Shown here: in pieces, positions 36,374-45,394 of the stretch
How the letters are laid out: each line of letters begins with the position of its first letter
How positions within the stretch are numbered: the first letter of the stretch is position 1
DNA from: SZUA-36 sp963759155
Lineage (GTDB): Bacteria; Pseudomonadota; Gammaproteobacteria; Xanthomonadales; SZUA-36
Reading direction: 5' to 3'
NCBI GenBank assembly: GCA_963759155.1
Contig: CAVWXX010000001.1
Span: 327,468 to 391,467, forward strand
DNA length: 64,000 nucleotides
Notes under the pieces: generated by a model
The model's input: only the letters and a program-made list of their open reading frames with translations
Told to the model about the DNA's origin: nothing
Databases searched by the model: none
Program-made: the position numbers and the translations under genes

Positions 36374-38269
36374 CTAAAGACCATTTGGCATTCTTGAGTG
36401 AAATTTTGAAGCCAGGCTTAGCTTTCGTAACATCGAACGTTTCTTATACCGATGGCCTTGCATGCGCTGCAGGATGTCATCCAGCATTTCTACCGCTTCG
36501 ATGATGTGATCACCCTTGTTAAGCATCACCACTTCAGCCTCCTGCGCCATGGCGGCATCGGTCACCTCGGCTCGCGATGCATGACCATGCTTGGTCAGGC
36601 CTTCCAGCACCTGGGTTGCCCAGATCACTGGCACATGCGCCGCCTCGCATACCCATAACATTTCTTCCTGGACCTCGGACATGCGCTCAAAACCACACTC
36701 AACAGCCAGGTCACCACGAGCGATCATGACCCCACAGGCAGGGAATTTCAGGGCCTCGAGCAGGATGGCAGGCAGGTTGGCAAACCCCCTCTTGGTCTCG
36801 ATCTTCAGCACCGCGCCAATGTCTTCCCGACCCAGTTTGCGCAAGTGCTGGTGCAATGCACTGACATCATCAGGACTATTGGTAAACGACAAACCAATCA
36901 TGTCGGCGTGACGCGCCGCAAATGCCAGGTCCTGCAAATCCTTGGTGCTGAGCGCAGCCAGTTTCAGGTCCGTATCAGGCAGGTTGACACCCCGGTTGCC
37001 CTCGAGCTTTTCAACCGGTTTACGGGTATGGGTGATACGAATCTGTAACTGCTCCGCTTCCCGTTTTTCGACAATGCCGCCGATACGCCCATCGTCAAAG
37101 AAAATCGGTTCACCCAGCCGAACATCACGATACACCTCGGGGATAGCCAGGGAGACCTTACCCGGGTTAAGCAACTCACCATCACTGTCATGAAAAGCGG
37201 GCTTTCCCGGTTCGACTTTTGCTGACATGAACAACACATCACCCTTTCGGATCAGGCAGACGCTGTCCTCGGGCGGCAAACCGGAGATTTCTATCTCTGC
37301 CCCGGGATTACCCAATGGATCACGTGTTTGCAGGACGGTACCGTTGGCAACATAACAGGTTTTTTTTGATTCGGCCCAGCATCCGTCAGCACGCTTCTCC
37401 CTTATTCTCCAGGTTCTCTTTGAACCTCGCACATCCTTGAAACTTATCTGATTGCCCGCTTTCAGACCATCCAGCCAGTTCGGATCCATGGTAAAAGTAA
37501 AGTCGGCCGCCGGCATTTCGGAGAACGATGTTTTAGCCGGTGTCAGCCAGATTCGTGCCGGGCGCAAAATCTTTCCATCTCTGGCCCGGACAGGTCGAAT
37601 CTTAACGACGGCCGGTTTGGTTTCCATCGGACCGAGACGCAGTTTAGGGCCACCAAGGTCCATCAAAATACGGCAGGACAAACCGGTAGATTGCTCTGCA
37701 TTACGCAGCGTCTCAATCATTCGGGACCAGATTTCCGGATAATCATGCGCACAATTGATACGCATACAATTCATTCCGCTGATCAATAACTGGTGAACCA
37801 TCAGGTAATCATCGGCTGCCTCAATCGGCATGGTGACCATGATATGGTCCCGCCGATTCCCGGGCTGCTCGCCAAACAACCGGGCCGTATTCTCCTTAAG
37901 ACAAAACCCACCTTTGGTGAAGTCTATAGATCTTTCCTTCAAGTCGAGCGTATCCACCGCTTGTTCATTGAGCAGGTACAGGTTGCGCAAAACCGCATCA
38001 ATGGTCGCCAGAACATGAGGCTCAACCCTTCCCAGCGAGGACAGGCCTAACTGGGTCAACTTGTCCTGTAATGGCCTGATATCCTCCTGCCTGAGTGCGA
38101 GGTAATGAAGGAGGTTTTGAGCACTTGCGATTCTTTCCGGTGGGAGATCGCGCAATGTGTCGAGGTGAAGCTCTGCATGTTCTTCAATCGACCGGCGGAG
38201 TGATTCCACCTGCTTGACCACCTCATTCATTGAAGAGGGTGTCGACGATTGCTGTTGAACCTTATTCAT
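36374..38269 (-). CDS. Long pyruvate-kinase-like protein
   Basis: A 631-residue protein. The first 125 or so residues are a helical, charged region unlike ordinary pyruvate kinase (EEHAELHLDTLRDLPPERIA). Then comes a pyruvate-kinase barrel with an inserted beta domain: LISGMNCMRINCAHDYPEIW (NCAH where the family has NFSH), LMDLGGPKLRLGPM, the catalytic lysine region AVLKIETKRGFANLP, MIARGDLAVECGFERMSEVQ, and WATQVLEGLTKHGHASRAEV. The loop after it reads MLNKGDHI instead of MLSGETAKG, and the C-terminal allosteric domain is absent. Some activity on a phosphoenol-type substrate seems likely, but K+ and effector binding differ. It stands alone between rimB and a lipid acyltransferase gene. Confidence 0.8.
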   Translation of the reverse strand: MNKVQQQSSTPSSMNEVVKQVESLRRSIEEHAELHLDTLRDLPPERIASAQNLLHYLALRQEDIRPLQDKLTQLGLSSLGRVEPHVLATIDAVLRNLYLLNEQAVDTLDLKERSIDFTKGGFCLKENTARLFGEQPGNRRDHIMVTMPIEAADDYLMVHQLLISGMNCMRINCAHDYPEIWSRMIETLRNAEQSTGLSCRILMDLGGPKLRLGPMETKPAVVKIRPVRARDGKILRPARIWLTPAKTSFSEMPAADFTFTMDPNWLDGLKAGNQISFKDVRGSKRTWRIREKRADGCWAESKKTCYVANGTVLQTRDPLGNPGAEIEISGLPPEDSVCLIRKGDVLFMSAKVEPGKPAFHDSDGELLNPGKVSLAIPEVYRDVRLGEPIFFDDGRIGGIVEKREAEQLQIRITHTRKPVEKLEGNRGVNLPDTDLKLAALSTKDLQDLAFAARHADMIGLSFTNSPDDVSALHQHLRKLGREDIGAVLKIETKRGFANLPAILLEALKFPACGVMIARGDLAVECGFERMSEVQEEMLWVCEAAHVPVIWATQVLEGLTKHGHASRAEVTDAAMAQEAEVVMLNKGDHIIEAVEMLDDILQRMQGHRYKKRSMLRKLSLASKFHSRMPNGL

Positions 38270-38392
38270 TTGTTCATGCTCCCAACTTCACTTTAATCTT
38301 CAGTGAGATAAAGACACATGATCCAAATCAAGCATGCTTGTTATTTCATGGTTACAACCGCAGGTATGGCAGACGACTGGCGCAGAGATGAC

Positions 38393-39274
38393 TTATCTTT
38401 TATAAAACGACTTTTCGCCCTCGGGGCGGTTTCTGAATCGCTTGTATGCCCAAAGGTATTGTGAAGTATCCACCGAAATGCATTGCTCTATACCCCGGTT
38501 GACCTCGGTAAGTGCCTCACGCATGTCTTCACTATAAATGGAGGGATTCGTTTTGAACAAATGCACACAGTACCTGCCACCCTTACGCCGCTCACAGACG
38601 GCAAACACCACCGGGGCACCCGTGCGTTGAGCCATTCGTGGCAACAAAACACCAGTCAAAGCTTCAATACCAAAAAAAGGCGCAAACTGCCCGCCGCCAC
38701 CGGTTGGTTCCTGGTCTGGCAGTAACGCGACAAAGTAACCGTCTTTGAGTAGTTGATACATTCGCCTGATGCCCTTGCCATTGGCAGCGACCATCTCAGC
38801 ACCGGCACGGGCACGCTTCTCCCGCAGCAAGGCATCGACCTCAGGAAACTTGGTGGGTTTATAAAGTATCGCCGCCTCGCCTTTGCTGTGCAGGAACAGG
38901 TTCAGCATCTCCCACGAACCATAGTGTGGTGCGGCCACGATCAGGCCTCTACCCTGCTCGATCAATTCTTCAACCACATCCATACCCTGCACTTCATCAA
39001 ACAGGCGATACATCTTTTCCAGGGGCCAATGCCAGAGCATCCCGGCCTCAAAAATACCTCTGGCATAATGCGTCATGCTGTCCCGGCCAATCTTCTTACG
39101 CTGCTGCGCGTCCATATCCGGGTAAACGGCCTTCAGGTTGATGCGGGTCACACGCCGCAGACGGGGCACCGAGTACCAGACCAGTGCTGCCAGTACAGGG
39201 GCAATGTATTCGGCTACGCGTGGTGAGATCCAGCTGAACATGCGCATGACAGCACGGATGGCGAGTAATTTCAT
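38393..39274 (-). CDS. LpxL/HtrB-type lysophospholipid acyltransferase
   Basis: A 293-residue inner-membrane acyltransferase of the lipid A late-acylation family. Visible: an N-terminal membrane anchor region, the catalytic block VAAPHYGSWEMLNLFLHSKG (HxxxxE-type, His with downstream Glu), ILYKPTKFPEVDALLREKRARAG, LLPDQEPTGGGGQFAPFFG and MAQRTGAPVVFAVCERRKGG. Most probably a secondary acyltransferase of lipid A (lauroyl or similar); the exact acyl donor cannot be read from the sequence. It is divergent from dtd. Confidence 0.87.
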   Translation of the reverse strand: MKLLAIRAVMRMFSWISPRVAEYIAPVLAALVWYSVPRLRRVTRINLKAVYPDMDAQQRKKIGRDSMTHYARGIFEAGMLWHWPLEKMYRLFDEVQGMDVVEELIEQGRGLIVAAPHYGSWEMLNLFLHSKGEAAILYKPTKFPEVDALLREKRARAGAEMVAANGKGIRRMYQLLKDGYFVALLPDQEPTGGGGQFAPFFGIEALTGVLLPRMAQRTGAPVVFAVCERRKGGRYCVHLFKTNPSIYSEDMREALTEVNRGIEQCISVDTSQYLWAYKRFRNRPEGEKSFYKR

Positions 39275-39347
39275 CGACAGTTGCTCATATACGGCGACGC
39301 AGCAATGCTAACATTAGCGCGGCGCAACATCAGGATAGGTTTGAAAA

Positions 39348-39812
39348 ATGATTGCATTACTGCAAAGAGTATCGGAAGCCAGTGTGGTTGTTAATGAAAA
39401 TAATTCGGAAACGCGGGTGACCGGTGCGATCGGTGCCGGCATCCTGGCTCTCGTTGCGGTTGAGAAAGGTGATAGCGAGGCACAGGCAGACAGGCTGTTA
39501 CAACGCATTCTGAACTACAGGATATTTGAGGACGAATCCGGTCGTATGAACCTGAGCCTGCGGCAATCGGGCGGTCAACTCATGCTGGTTTCCCAGTTCA
39601 CCCTGGCTGCCAACACCAATAGCGGTAACCGCCCCAGCTTCACACCGGCGGCTGAGCCGGCAGAAGGAAGAAGGTTGTTTGATTACCTGCTGACTAACGC
39701 ACGGCGTGAAATCGGCGAAGTACCTACCGGTAGTTTTGGCGCCCATATGCAGGTCAGCCTGGTCAACGACGGGCCGGTTACATTCAGCTTACGTGTTCCA
39801 CCGGCCACTTGA
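39348..39812 (+). CDS. dtd: D-aminoacyl-tRNA deacylase
   Basis: Hydrolyses D-aminoacyl-tRNAs (and Gly-tRNA-Ala), protecting translation from D-amino acids. The 154-residue protein starts MIALLQRVSEASVVV and has the active-site motif MLVSQFTLAANT and NSGNRPSFTPAAEPA with the family Gly/Arg-Pro pattern, plus FGAHMQVSLVNDGPVTF containing the Gly-Pro motif near the end. It converges on ntrC with a 39-base gap. Confidence 0.94.
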   Translation: MIALLQRVSEASVVVNENNSETRVTGAIGAGILALVAVEKGDSEAQADRLLQRILNYRIFEDESGRMNLSLRQSGGQLMLVSQFTLAANTNSGNRPSFTPAAEPAEGRRLFDYLLTNARREIGEVPTGSFGAHMQVSLVNDGPVTFSLRVPPAT

Positions 39813-39851
39813 GCACACCATGCAGATGTCAAAACCTCAGGGCGACAGCCT

Positions 39852-41243
39852 TTAGCGGCCTTCCAGTTCGTTGAGCTTGCGGGTCAGGGTATTACGGCCC
39901 ACACCTAGCAGGCGCGCGGCTTCAACACGTTTGCCACCGGTATGTTCCAGCGCGCAATCGAGGATCACTTTCTCAAACTCACTGCGAACCGTGGGCATCA
40001 GATCTGCCTGACCGTCAAACAGGGCTTTTCGCGTCCAGCTTCGTAAGGCCTCCGACCAGGATTCACCGGATTCACCGGTGTCACTTTTTTCTCTCAGGCT
40101 GACTGGTAAATCGACCGGCAGAATCTGCTCACCAGGCGCCATTACACATAGCTGCTGACAAAGGTTTTGTAGCTGGCGAACATTACCCGGCCATGCTTTT
40201 TGCTGCAATGACCGAATGGTTTCAGGCATTAAGTGCTTTTCTTCCAGCCCCATTTCTTCTGACGCCTGTCGTAAGAAATGCCTCGCCAGCAAGCCAATGT
40301 CTTCACTCCGCTCACGTAATGGCGGCAACTCAATAGAAATCACATTCAAACGATGATAGAGATCTTCTCGAAAAGTGCCATCGGCAATCTTCTTCTGCAG
40401 ATCCTGGTGAGTTGCTGTTAACACACGCACGTCCGCCGTCAGCAAATCACGTCCACCAACACGGTAATAGTCGCCCTCGGCCAGCACCCGCAGAAGACGG
40501 GTTTGAAGCGGCATCGGCATATCACCGATCTCATCGAGGAACAAAGTACCACCGGCTGCCTCCTCGAAACGGCCAGAACGTCGTGCGTGGGCGCCGGTGA
40601 ATGAGCCCTTCTCATGCCCAAATAATTCAGACTCCAGCAATTCTGTTGGTATGGCTGCCGTATTAATGGCCACAAACGGACCCTTCGCACGGGGACTATG
40701 TTGATGTAGCGCACGGGCCACGACCTCTTTGCCGGTGCCGGTCTCGCCGGTTAGCAACACGCTGATTGTTGAGCGTGACAGCCGGCCAATGGTGCGGAAT
40801 ACTTCCTGCATCGCCATTGAGTCACCGATTAACTGGTTGGCGGCACTCGGTTCCTTATCCGCCGGTACATCGGTTGGCACTGCAGACGCACGTGCCACGA
40901 CCGCCAGCACCTTGTCCAGATCAAAAGGCTTTGATAGATAATCAAATACCCCCGACTGAAATGCGGTCACCGCCTGATCAAGATCGGAGAAAGCCGTCAT
41001 GGCTATGACGGGGATTTCGATTTTCCGTTCTTCCAGCGCCGCGAGAACGCTGAGGCCATCGGCATCGGGCAAACGAATGTCGGTAATAATAACCTCGGGT
41101 TGGGCGTCATCAAGGGCAACGACAATATCAGTGACGCTGCCAAACGTTTTGGTTGCGTAGCCCGCACGGCTCAACGCCCGCTCCAGAACGAAACGAATCG
41201 CTTCGTCATCATCGACAACCCAAACCAGCACTTTTTCAGTCAT
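39852..41243 (-). CDS. glnG: Nitrogen regulator NtrC (NR-I)
   Basis: Sigma-54 activator of nitrogen genes, 463 residues from the ATG at 41243 (the open frame reaches further up but only into glnL). Receiver domain with VWVVDDDEAIRF and Asp55 in IITDIRLPD; AAA+ domain with Walker A LLTGETGTGKEV, intact contact loop GHEKGSFTGAHARR, Walker B GGTLFLDEIGDM, and arginine-finger region; Fis-type helix-turn-helix at the end (GKRVEAARLLGVGRNTLTRK). Overlaps glnL by eight bases. Its target here is very likely glnA, which has a sigma-54 promoter and an NtrC dyad upstream. Confidence 0.95.
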   Translation of the reverse strand: MTEKVLVWVVDDDEAIRFVLERALSRAGYATKTFGSVTDIVVALDDAQPEVIITDIRLPDADGLSVLAALEERKIEIPVIAMTAFSDLDQAVTAFQSGVFDYLSKPFDLDKVLAVVARASAVPTDVPADKEPSAANQLIGDSMAMQEVFRTIGRLSRSTISVLLTGETGTGKEVVARALHQHSPRAKGPFVAINTAAIPTELLESELFGHEKGSFTGAHARRSGRFEEAAGGTLFLDEIGDMPMPLQTRLLRVLAEGDYYRVGGRDLLTADVRVLTATHQDLQKKIADGTFREDLYHRLNVISIELPPLRERSEDIGLLARHFLRQASEEMGLEEKHLMPETIRSLQQKAWPGNVRQLQNLCQQLCVMAPGEQILPVDLPVSLREKSDTGESGESWSEALRSWTRKALFDGQADLMPTVRSEFEKVILDCALEHTGGKRVEAARLLGVGRNTLTRKLNELEGR

Positions 41244-42234
41244 TATTTTTCTGCAACGGCAATCTGAGTGTGAATCGGCTGCCGGGCTCAAGCGGCGCGT
41301 AACTTAATAGCCCTTTGTGTGCTGCGGCAATCTGTTGTGCCAGTGCGAGACCCAGGCCTGTACCATCCCGCCGACCGGTAACCAAAGGCAGAAACAACAT
41401 GCTTCGCAAGGCGTCCGGAACACCACAACCGTTGTCTTTAATATCCAGGCGAACAACCCGACCCATGCCAGGTTGCAGCACGGTAGGGTCGTAGTCCACA
41501 CGGGTTCGAATTTCGATTTCAGTGGCACCCGCCTGAAAAGCATTTCGTAACAGGTTTAAAAACACCTGCCGCAACGCCGATGAATCTGCCAAAATATTTG
41601 GAATGCTAGGGTCATAATTCTGAATGATTTTTACAGCGTCTGCTGATTCCAGGCGTAACAGTTCAGTGGTTTCCTGGAGAACATAATGGATATCAACCGG
41701 CTGGCAATCGAGTTCGGTTTGCCCAAATCGTGCCAGTAATTCATCGATACGGTCGACTTCGCGCATAATCAGTTCTGCCAGGGAACCTAATTCACGGTCA
41801 GCCAGCTCTGCAGCCATCATTTGGGCAGCACCCCGGATTCCACCCAGCGGGTTGCGAATTTCATGCCCCAGGTTTCGGCTTATCAGGTCCATCATTCCGG
41901 TTTGCAGCTCGCGTTGCTGCATTTTGTTTTGCTGCTTTTGCCATTTAAGATCATAAAATTCCAGCAACATACGTTGATCGGCAACGGGTTGAATGGTGCA
42001 GCCAAAAAGACCGCCTGCCAGCTCACACTCGCTCAGATGACGGCCACGCTGTTCCCTTGCTGACGCAGAGATGGCTTCTGACAACTCACCTGGAATACCG
42101 CCAATATCACGGAACAACCAGCCATGGACACGCTCTCTGCCAGTCGCAAGACAATGCTCCGCGGCTGCGTTCATGAGCTGAACGCGCCCCTGGTCATCCA
42201 GCTCTATTACTGCTGTTGAAAGTGAATCAAGCAT
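41236..42234 (-). CDS. glnL: Nitrogen sensor kinase NtrB (NR-II)
   Basis: Soluble sensor kinase/phosphatase, 332 residues, controlled by PII proteins. N-terminal PAS domain (LSTAVIELDDQGRVQLMNAA), HisKA with the phospho-histidine in RNLGHEIRNPLGGIRGAAQ, and HATPase with LRQVFLNLLRNAFQA, DIKDNGCGVPD and GRRDGTGLGLALAQ. No membrane segments. Linked by overlap to glnG and preceded by the DUF4124 gene at 18 bases. Confidence 0.94.
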   Translation of the reverse strand: MLDSLSTAVIELDDQGRVQLMNAAAEHCLATGRERVHGWLFRDIGGIPGELSEAISASAREQRGRHLSECELAGGLFGCTIQPVADQRMLLEFYDLKWQKQQNKMQQRELQTGMMDLISRNLGHEIRNPLGGIRGAAQMMAAELADRELGSLAELIMREVDRIDELLARFGQTELDCQPVDIHYVLQETTELLRLESADAVKIIQNYDPSIPNILADSSALRQVFLNLLRNAFQAGATEIEIRTRVDYDPTVLQPGMGRVVRLDIKDNGCGVPDALRSMLFLPLVTGRRDGTGLGLALAQQIAAAHKGLLSYAPLEPGSRFTLRLPLQKNND

Positions 42235-42252
42235 GGAATGACCGGCATAATA

Positions 42253-42843
42253 TTAACCTCCGCCACCAGGGCCGACACGTGCCCGATTGTAAAGTCCTGG
42301 CTGTCTGACGAAAAAAGTAATTGAGTCTGAAGAAGAAACAACACGATTCCTGTTGTCTCTGAGCTCCGCCTTCAAGGTGTGCTCACCTCTATCCAGACCG
42401 GCGATCGGAATCATTGGTTGTGTCGTGGATGTATATCTTTTCCCGTCAAGGTAAAGGGTCACCTGCATACCCGGTTGCAGTGCAGTTCCCACGCTCCAGG
42501 CAACCGGAATAGGACCATCCGGCCTCCAGACCGATTCTTCCTGCTGCGGTGACACAATGGCAAAATCACTATAAGTCCTGCGCAGCTGCCGAAGGGTCAT
42601 CTCTTCAGCACCCTCTTCACCTTCAGCAGCCGCCGGCTTTGTTTCGTATTTTGGTGCTTCGATAACACTGATCGGAGCCAACTCGACAGGGCCGGAGCCA
42701 TCCGCAGGCGCCTGGTCGGTGAACGTCACATTGCCATCCTCGTCGACAACCTTGTAAACCTGGGCAGTCAACGGCGATGCGATAACTGTCAGGAAAGCAC
42801 CGAAAATAATTGAAAGAACTGTTTTATGAACTACTGTTTTCAT
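42253..42843 (-). CDS. DUF4124 exported protein
   Basis: A 196-residue protein with a signal peptide (LSIIFGAFLTVIASPLTAQ), an N-terminal DUF4124 module (VYKVVDEDGNVTFTDQAPAD) and a C-terminal Ig-like beta region (ALQPGMQVTLYLDGKRYTST, ELRDNRNRVVSSSDS). DUF4124 genes often stand between glnA and glnL in gammaproteobacteria, but the function is unknown. A terminator-like hairpin separates it from glnA upstream. Confidence 0.87.
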   Translation of the reverse strand: MKTVVHKTVLSIIFGAFLTVIASPLTAQVYKVVDEDGNVTFTDQAPADGSGPVELAPISVIEAPKYETKPAAAEGEEGAEEMTLRQLRRTYSDFAIVSPQQEESVWRPDGPIPVAWSVGTALQPGMQVTLYLDGKRYTSTTQPMIPIAGLDRGEHTLKAELRDNRNRVVSSSDSITFFVRQPGLYNRARVGPGGGG

Positions 42844-42872
42844 CGTCAGACTCCAGAATGATACCGGTCAAA

Positions 42873-42897
42873 TACGCCCCGCTAGCTCCGGGGCGTA
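42873..42897 (-). terminator. Terminator between glnA and the DUF4124 gene
   Basis: On the minus strand TACGCCCCG (42897-42889), loop GAGCTAG, CGGGGCGTA (42881-42873), followed by TTTG. A nine-base perfect GC-rich stem 35 bases past the glnA stop. The T run is short, so some read-through into the DUF4124-glnL-glnG genes is likely, giving a usual glnA/glnALG partial polarity. Confidence 0.7.
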
Positions 42898-42931
42898 CCA
42901 GTTTCCATGGGACTGCCGATTGACAGTTCCT

Positions 42932-44341
42932 CTATATAGAATAATACATATCAAACTCGACCGGATGAGTGGACATGCGGAAACGCGTGACCTCTTCCAT
43001 CTTGAGTTCGATATAAGCATCAATCAGGTCATCATCAAAAACACCGCCGGCTTTCAGGAAATCCCTGTCAACATCCAGTGCTTCGAGCGCCTGTGCGAGG
43101 CTGGCACAAACGGTCGGAATGTTTTTGACTTCCTCGGATGGCAGGTCGTAAAGGTCCTTGTCCAGTGCCGGACCTGGGTCAATCTTGTTAACGATGCCAT
43201 CAAGGCCCGCCATCATGTAAGCGGCAAACATCAGGTAAGCATTACCCGCCGGATCACCGAAACGTACCTCGATACGACGTGCCTTAGGGCTACCTACGTG
43301 AGGGATACGGCATGATGCTGACCGGTTGCGGGCCGAATAGGCCAGCATAACCGGTGCTTCAAAACCCGGGACCAGGCGCTTGTAGCTATTTGTGGAAGCG
43401 TTAGCGAATGCATTCAAAGCACGTGCGTGTTTGAAAATACCGCCAATATAATGCAATGCTGTTTGTGACAAACCACCGTACTCTTCACCGGCAAACATGT
43501 TCTCGCCACCCTTGAACAACGACATATGCACGTGCATACCAGAGCCGTTATCACCAACCAGTGGTTTGGGCATAAACGTGGCTGTGCGGCCAGACTCGTG
43601 CGCAGCGTTATGCGTTGCATACTTGAACATCAACATTTCGTCGGCTTTACGGGTCAGGGTGGCAAACTTGGTGCCGATTTCACACTGGCCGGCCGTACCC
43701 ACTTCATGGTGATGCACTTCGACCGGCACACCCATTTTCGCCAGTATTTCGCAAATACTTGAGCGCAGGTCATGCAGACTATCTACAGGGGGAACAGGGA
43801 AATAACCACCCTTCACACGTGGCCGGTGACCGTGATTACCACCTTCGTACTCTGAGCCGGTATTCCAGGCACCCTCTTCCGAATCAATGTTGTAAAAAGT
43901 CGAGTGCATATCCGTGCCAAAGCTAACGCTGTCAAAAACAAAGAATTCAGGCTCGGGACCAAAGTAAGCCGCATCGGCAATACCCGTGGACTGCAGATAG
44001 GCTTCGGCACGTTTAGCCAGTGACCGCGGGCAACGGTTATAACCTTCCATGGTGTCGGGTTCCAGCACGTCACAACGAATAATCATTGTGCTGTGTTCCA
44101 TAAACGGGTCCATGACGGCGGAATCAACATCCGGCATCAGCACCATGTCTGACTCATTGATACCTTTCCAGCCCTTGATCGAAGAGCCATCGAACATCTT
44201 GCCTTCTTCAAAAAAATCTTCGTCGGCCATGGCAACCGGCATGGTCACATGCTGTTCTTTGCCAGCCGTATCACAAAACCGCAAATCGATGAATACAACT
44301 TCTTCATCGATAATCATATTCTGTATGCTTTCTATACTCAT
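42932..44341 (-). CDS. glnA: Type I glutamine synthetase
   Basis: Makes glutamine from glutamate, ammonia and ATP; dodecamer. The 469-residue protein has the beta-grasp segment FDGSSIKGWKGINESDM, metal-site glutamates in FGPEPEFFVFDSV and VEVHHHEVGTAGQCEIG, NGSGMHVHMSLFK, the RNRSASCRIP region, and the adenylylation tyrosine Tyr398 in KDLYDLPSEE, so activity is probably controlled by GlnE. The -24/-12 promoter at 44399-44414 and an NtrC dyad at 44579-44595 indicate nitrogen-controlled transcription. Confidence 0.97.
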   Translation of the reverse strand: MSIESIQNMIIDEEVVFIDLRFCDTAGKEQHVTMPVAMADEDFFEEGKMFDGSSIKGWKGINESDMVLMPDVDSAVMDPFMEHSTMIIRCDVLEPDTMEGYNRCPRSLAKRAEAYLQSTGIADAAYFGPEPEFFVFDSVSFGTDMHSTFYNIDSEEGAWNTGSEYEGGNHGHRPRVKGGYFPVPPVDSLHDLRSSICEILAKMGVPVEVHHHEVGTAGQCEIGTKFATLTRKADEMLMFKYATHNAAHESGRTATFMPKPLVGDNGSGMHVHMSLFKGGENMFAGEEYGGLSQTALHYIGGIFKHARALNAFANASTNSYKRLVPGFEAPVMLAYSARNRSASCRIPHVGSPKARRIEVRFGDPAGNAYLMFAAYMMAGLDGIVNKIDPGPALDKDLYDLPSEEVKNIPTVCASLAQALEALDVDRDFLKAGGVFDDDLIDAYIELKMEEVTRFRMSTHPVEFDMYYSI

Positions 44342-44398
44342 GTCGTTTTTCCTATGCTGTTACTTTTGTAAGATGTCCAAAACGGGTCACTATATACA

Positions 44399-44414
44399 TG
44401 CAGAAGTCGTGCCA
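44399..44414 (-). promoter_or_regulatory. Sigma-54 promoter of glnA
   Basis: On the minus strand TGGCACGACTTCTGCA: -24 element TGGCACG and -12 element CTGCA with the required ten-base distance between GG and GC. It departs from the TGGCACG-N4-TTGCA consensus at one base. It lies about 58 bases before the glnA start, giving a leader of about 45 bases. Confidence 0.85.
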
Positions 44415-44578
44415 AAATAAAAAAAGAACGATAATAAATAATTAAACGCAGTAATTGGATTTTATAGCAGTTATCGTTACATTTGGCTTCATATTAACGA
44501 CTTTTAACAACTTTCAGCGAAGACCTTACAATTTGATAAAATCAACCATGCACCATTATCGCACCAACCAGTTATTCA

Positions 44579-44595
44579 TGCACCTTTTTGGTGCG
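44579..44595. promoter_or_regulatory. NtrC binding dyad upstream of glnA
   Basis: TGCACCTTTTTGGTGCG: half-sites TGCACC and GGTGCG around a five-T spacer, matching the NtrC enhancer consensus TGCACCA-N3-TGGTGCA closely. It is about 180 bases upstream of the sigma-54 promoter, a normal enhancer distance. A second half-site TGCACC at 44549-44554 lacks a good partner. Confidence 0.8.
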
Positions 44596-44602
44596 ATTTA
44601 TA

Positions 44603-45394
44603 CTAAAAAGTGATCCAAAGGAGGGCAACGCCCAGTGCGAGGCGGTAAATGACGAATGGCAGAAGGCCAACCCGTTGAAGAAGCGCAAGAAATGCGGCGA
44701 TACAAAGCCAGCCGGCGAGAGCTGAGAGGGAGACCGCCAGGCCGAACTGTAACCAGTCGATGTCAGCCTTGTTCATCAGCATCCGCAATACGCCATATGC
44801 CCCGGCGGCGGCGATGATCGGGATGGACAGTAGAAAAGAGAAACGCGCCGCTGTATCGGTGTTAAAACCCAGCATCCGCCCCATGGTCATGGTGATACCG
44901 GAGCGGGATGTACCCGGCACCAGGGCCAGCATTTGCGCCAGGCCTATCAAAAGACCGGTTTTCATATTCATATCGGGCATTTGTTTATCACGCGCGAAGC
45001 GCGCATCCGCCCACCACAGCAAAAGACCGAAGCCAATCGTGCTGACGGCGATAACACGAACATCCCTCAGCGCCCCCTCAACCCAGCCATGCAGCAGGCC
45101 GCCAGCAACAATCGCCGGGATGCTCGCAACAACCAGGATCAGGCCCAGCTTGCGGGAGGCCTCGTGTTCGCTACCCGCCACAAACCAGGGCGTCAGCATA
45201 TTCCACAGGTCTTTTCGGAAATACACCAGTACTGCCACCAAGGTACCCAGGTGGGTAGCGACATCAAACACAAGCCCCTGATCGGGCCAGCTGAAAATCT
45301 TGCTGCCGAGGATCAGGTGCGCGGAACTGGACACCGGCAAAAACTCCGTCAGCCCCTGGATCAGGGACAAAACGATGATTTGAATCAGTGTCAT
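44603..45394 (-). CDS. uppP: Undecaprenyl-diphosphatase UppP (BacA)
   Basis: Integral membrane phosphatase that recycles undecaprenyl pyrophosphate for peptidoglycan synthesis. The 263-residue protein has both active-site motifs: GLTEFLPVSSSAHLIL near the N-terminus and LVPGTSRSGITMTMG in the middle, with about eight membrane helices. It overlaps the upstream sugar-dehydrogenase gene by four bases, and its stop is only a few bases from the NtrC site of glnA. Confidence 0.95.
   Translation of the reverse strand: MTLIQIIVLSLIQGLTEFLPVSSSAHLILGSKIFSWPDQGLVFDVATHLGTLVAVLVYFRKDLWNMLTPWFVAGSEHEASRKLGLILVVASIPAIVAGGLLHGWVEGALRDVRVIAVSTIGFGLLLWWADARFARDKQMPDMNMKTGLLIGLAQMLALVPGTSRSGITMTMGRMLGFNTDTAARFSFLLSIPIIAAAGAYGVLRMLMNKADIDWLQFGLAVSLSALAGWLCIAAFLALLQRVGLLPFVIYRLALGVALLWITF

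Noticed and set aside
44549..44566. Second NtrC site upstream of glnA
   Set aside because: TGCACC is followed by a direct CGCACCA, not by an inverted GGTGC half, so only a half-site is present.
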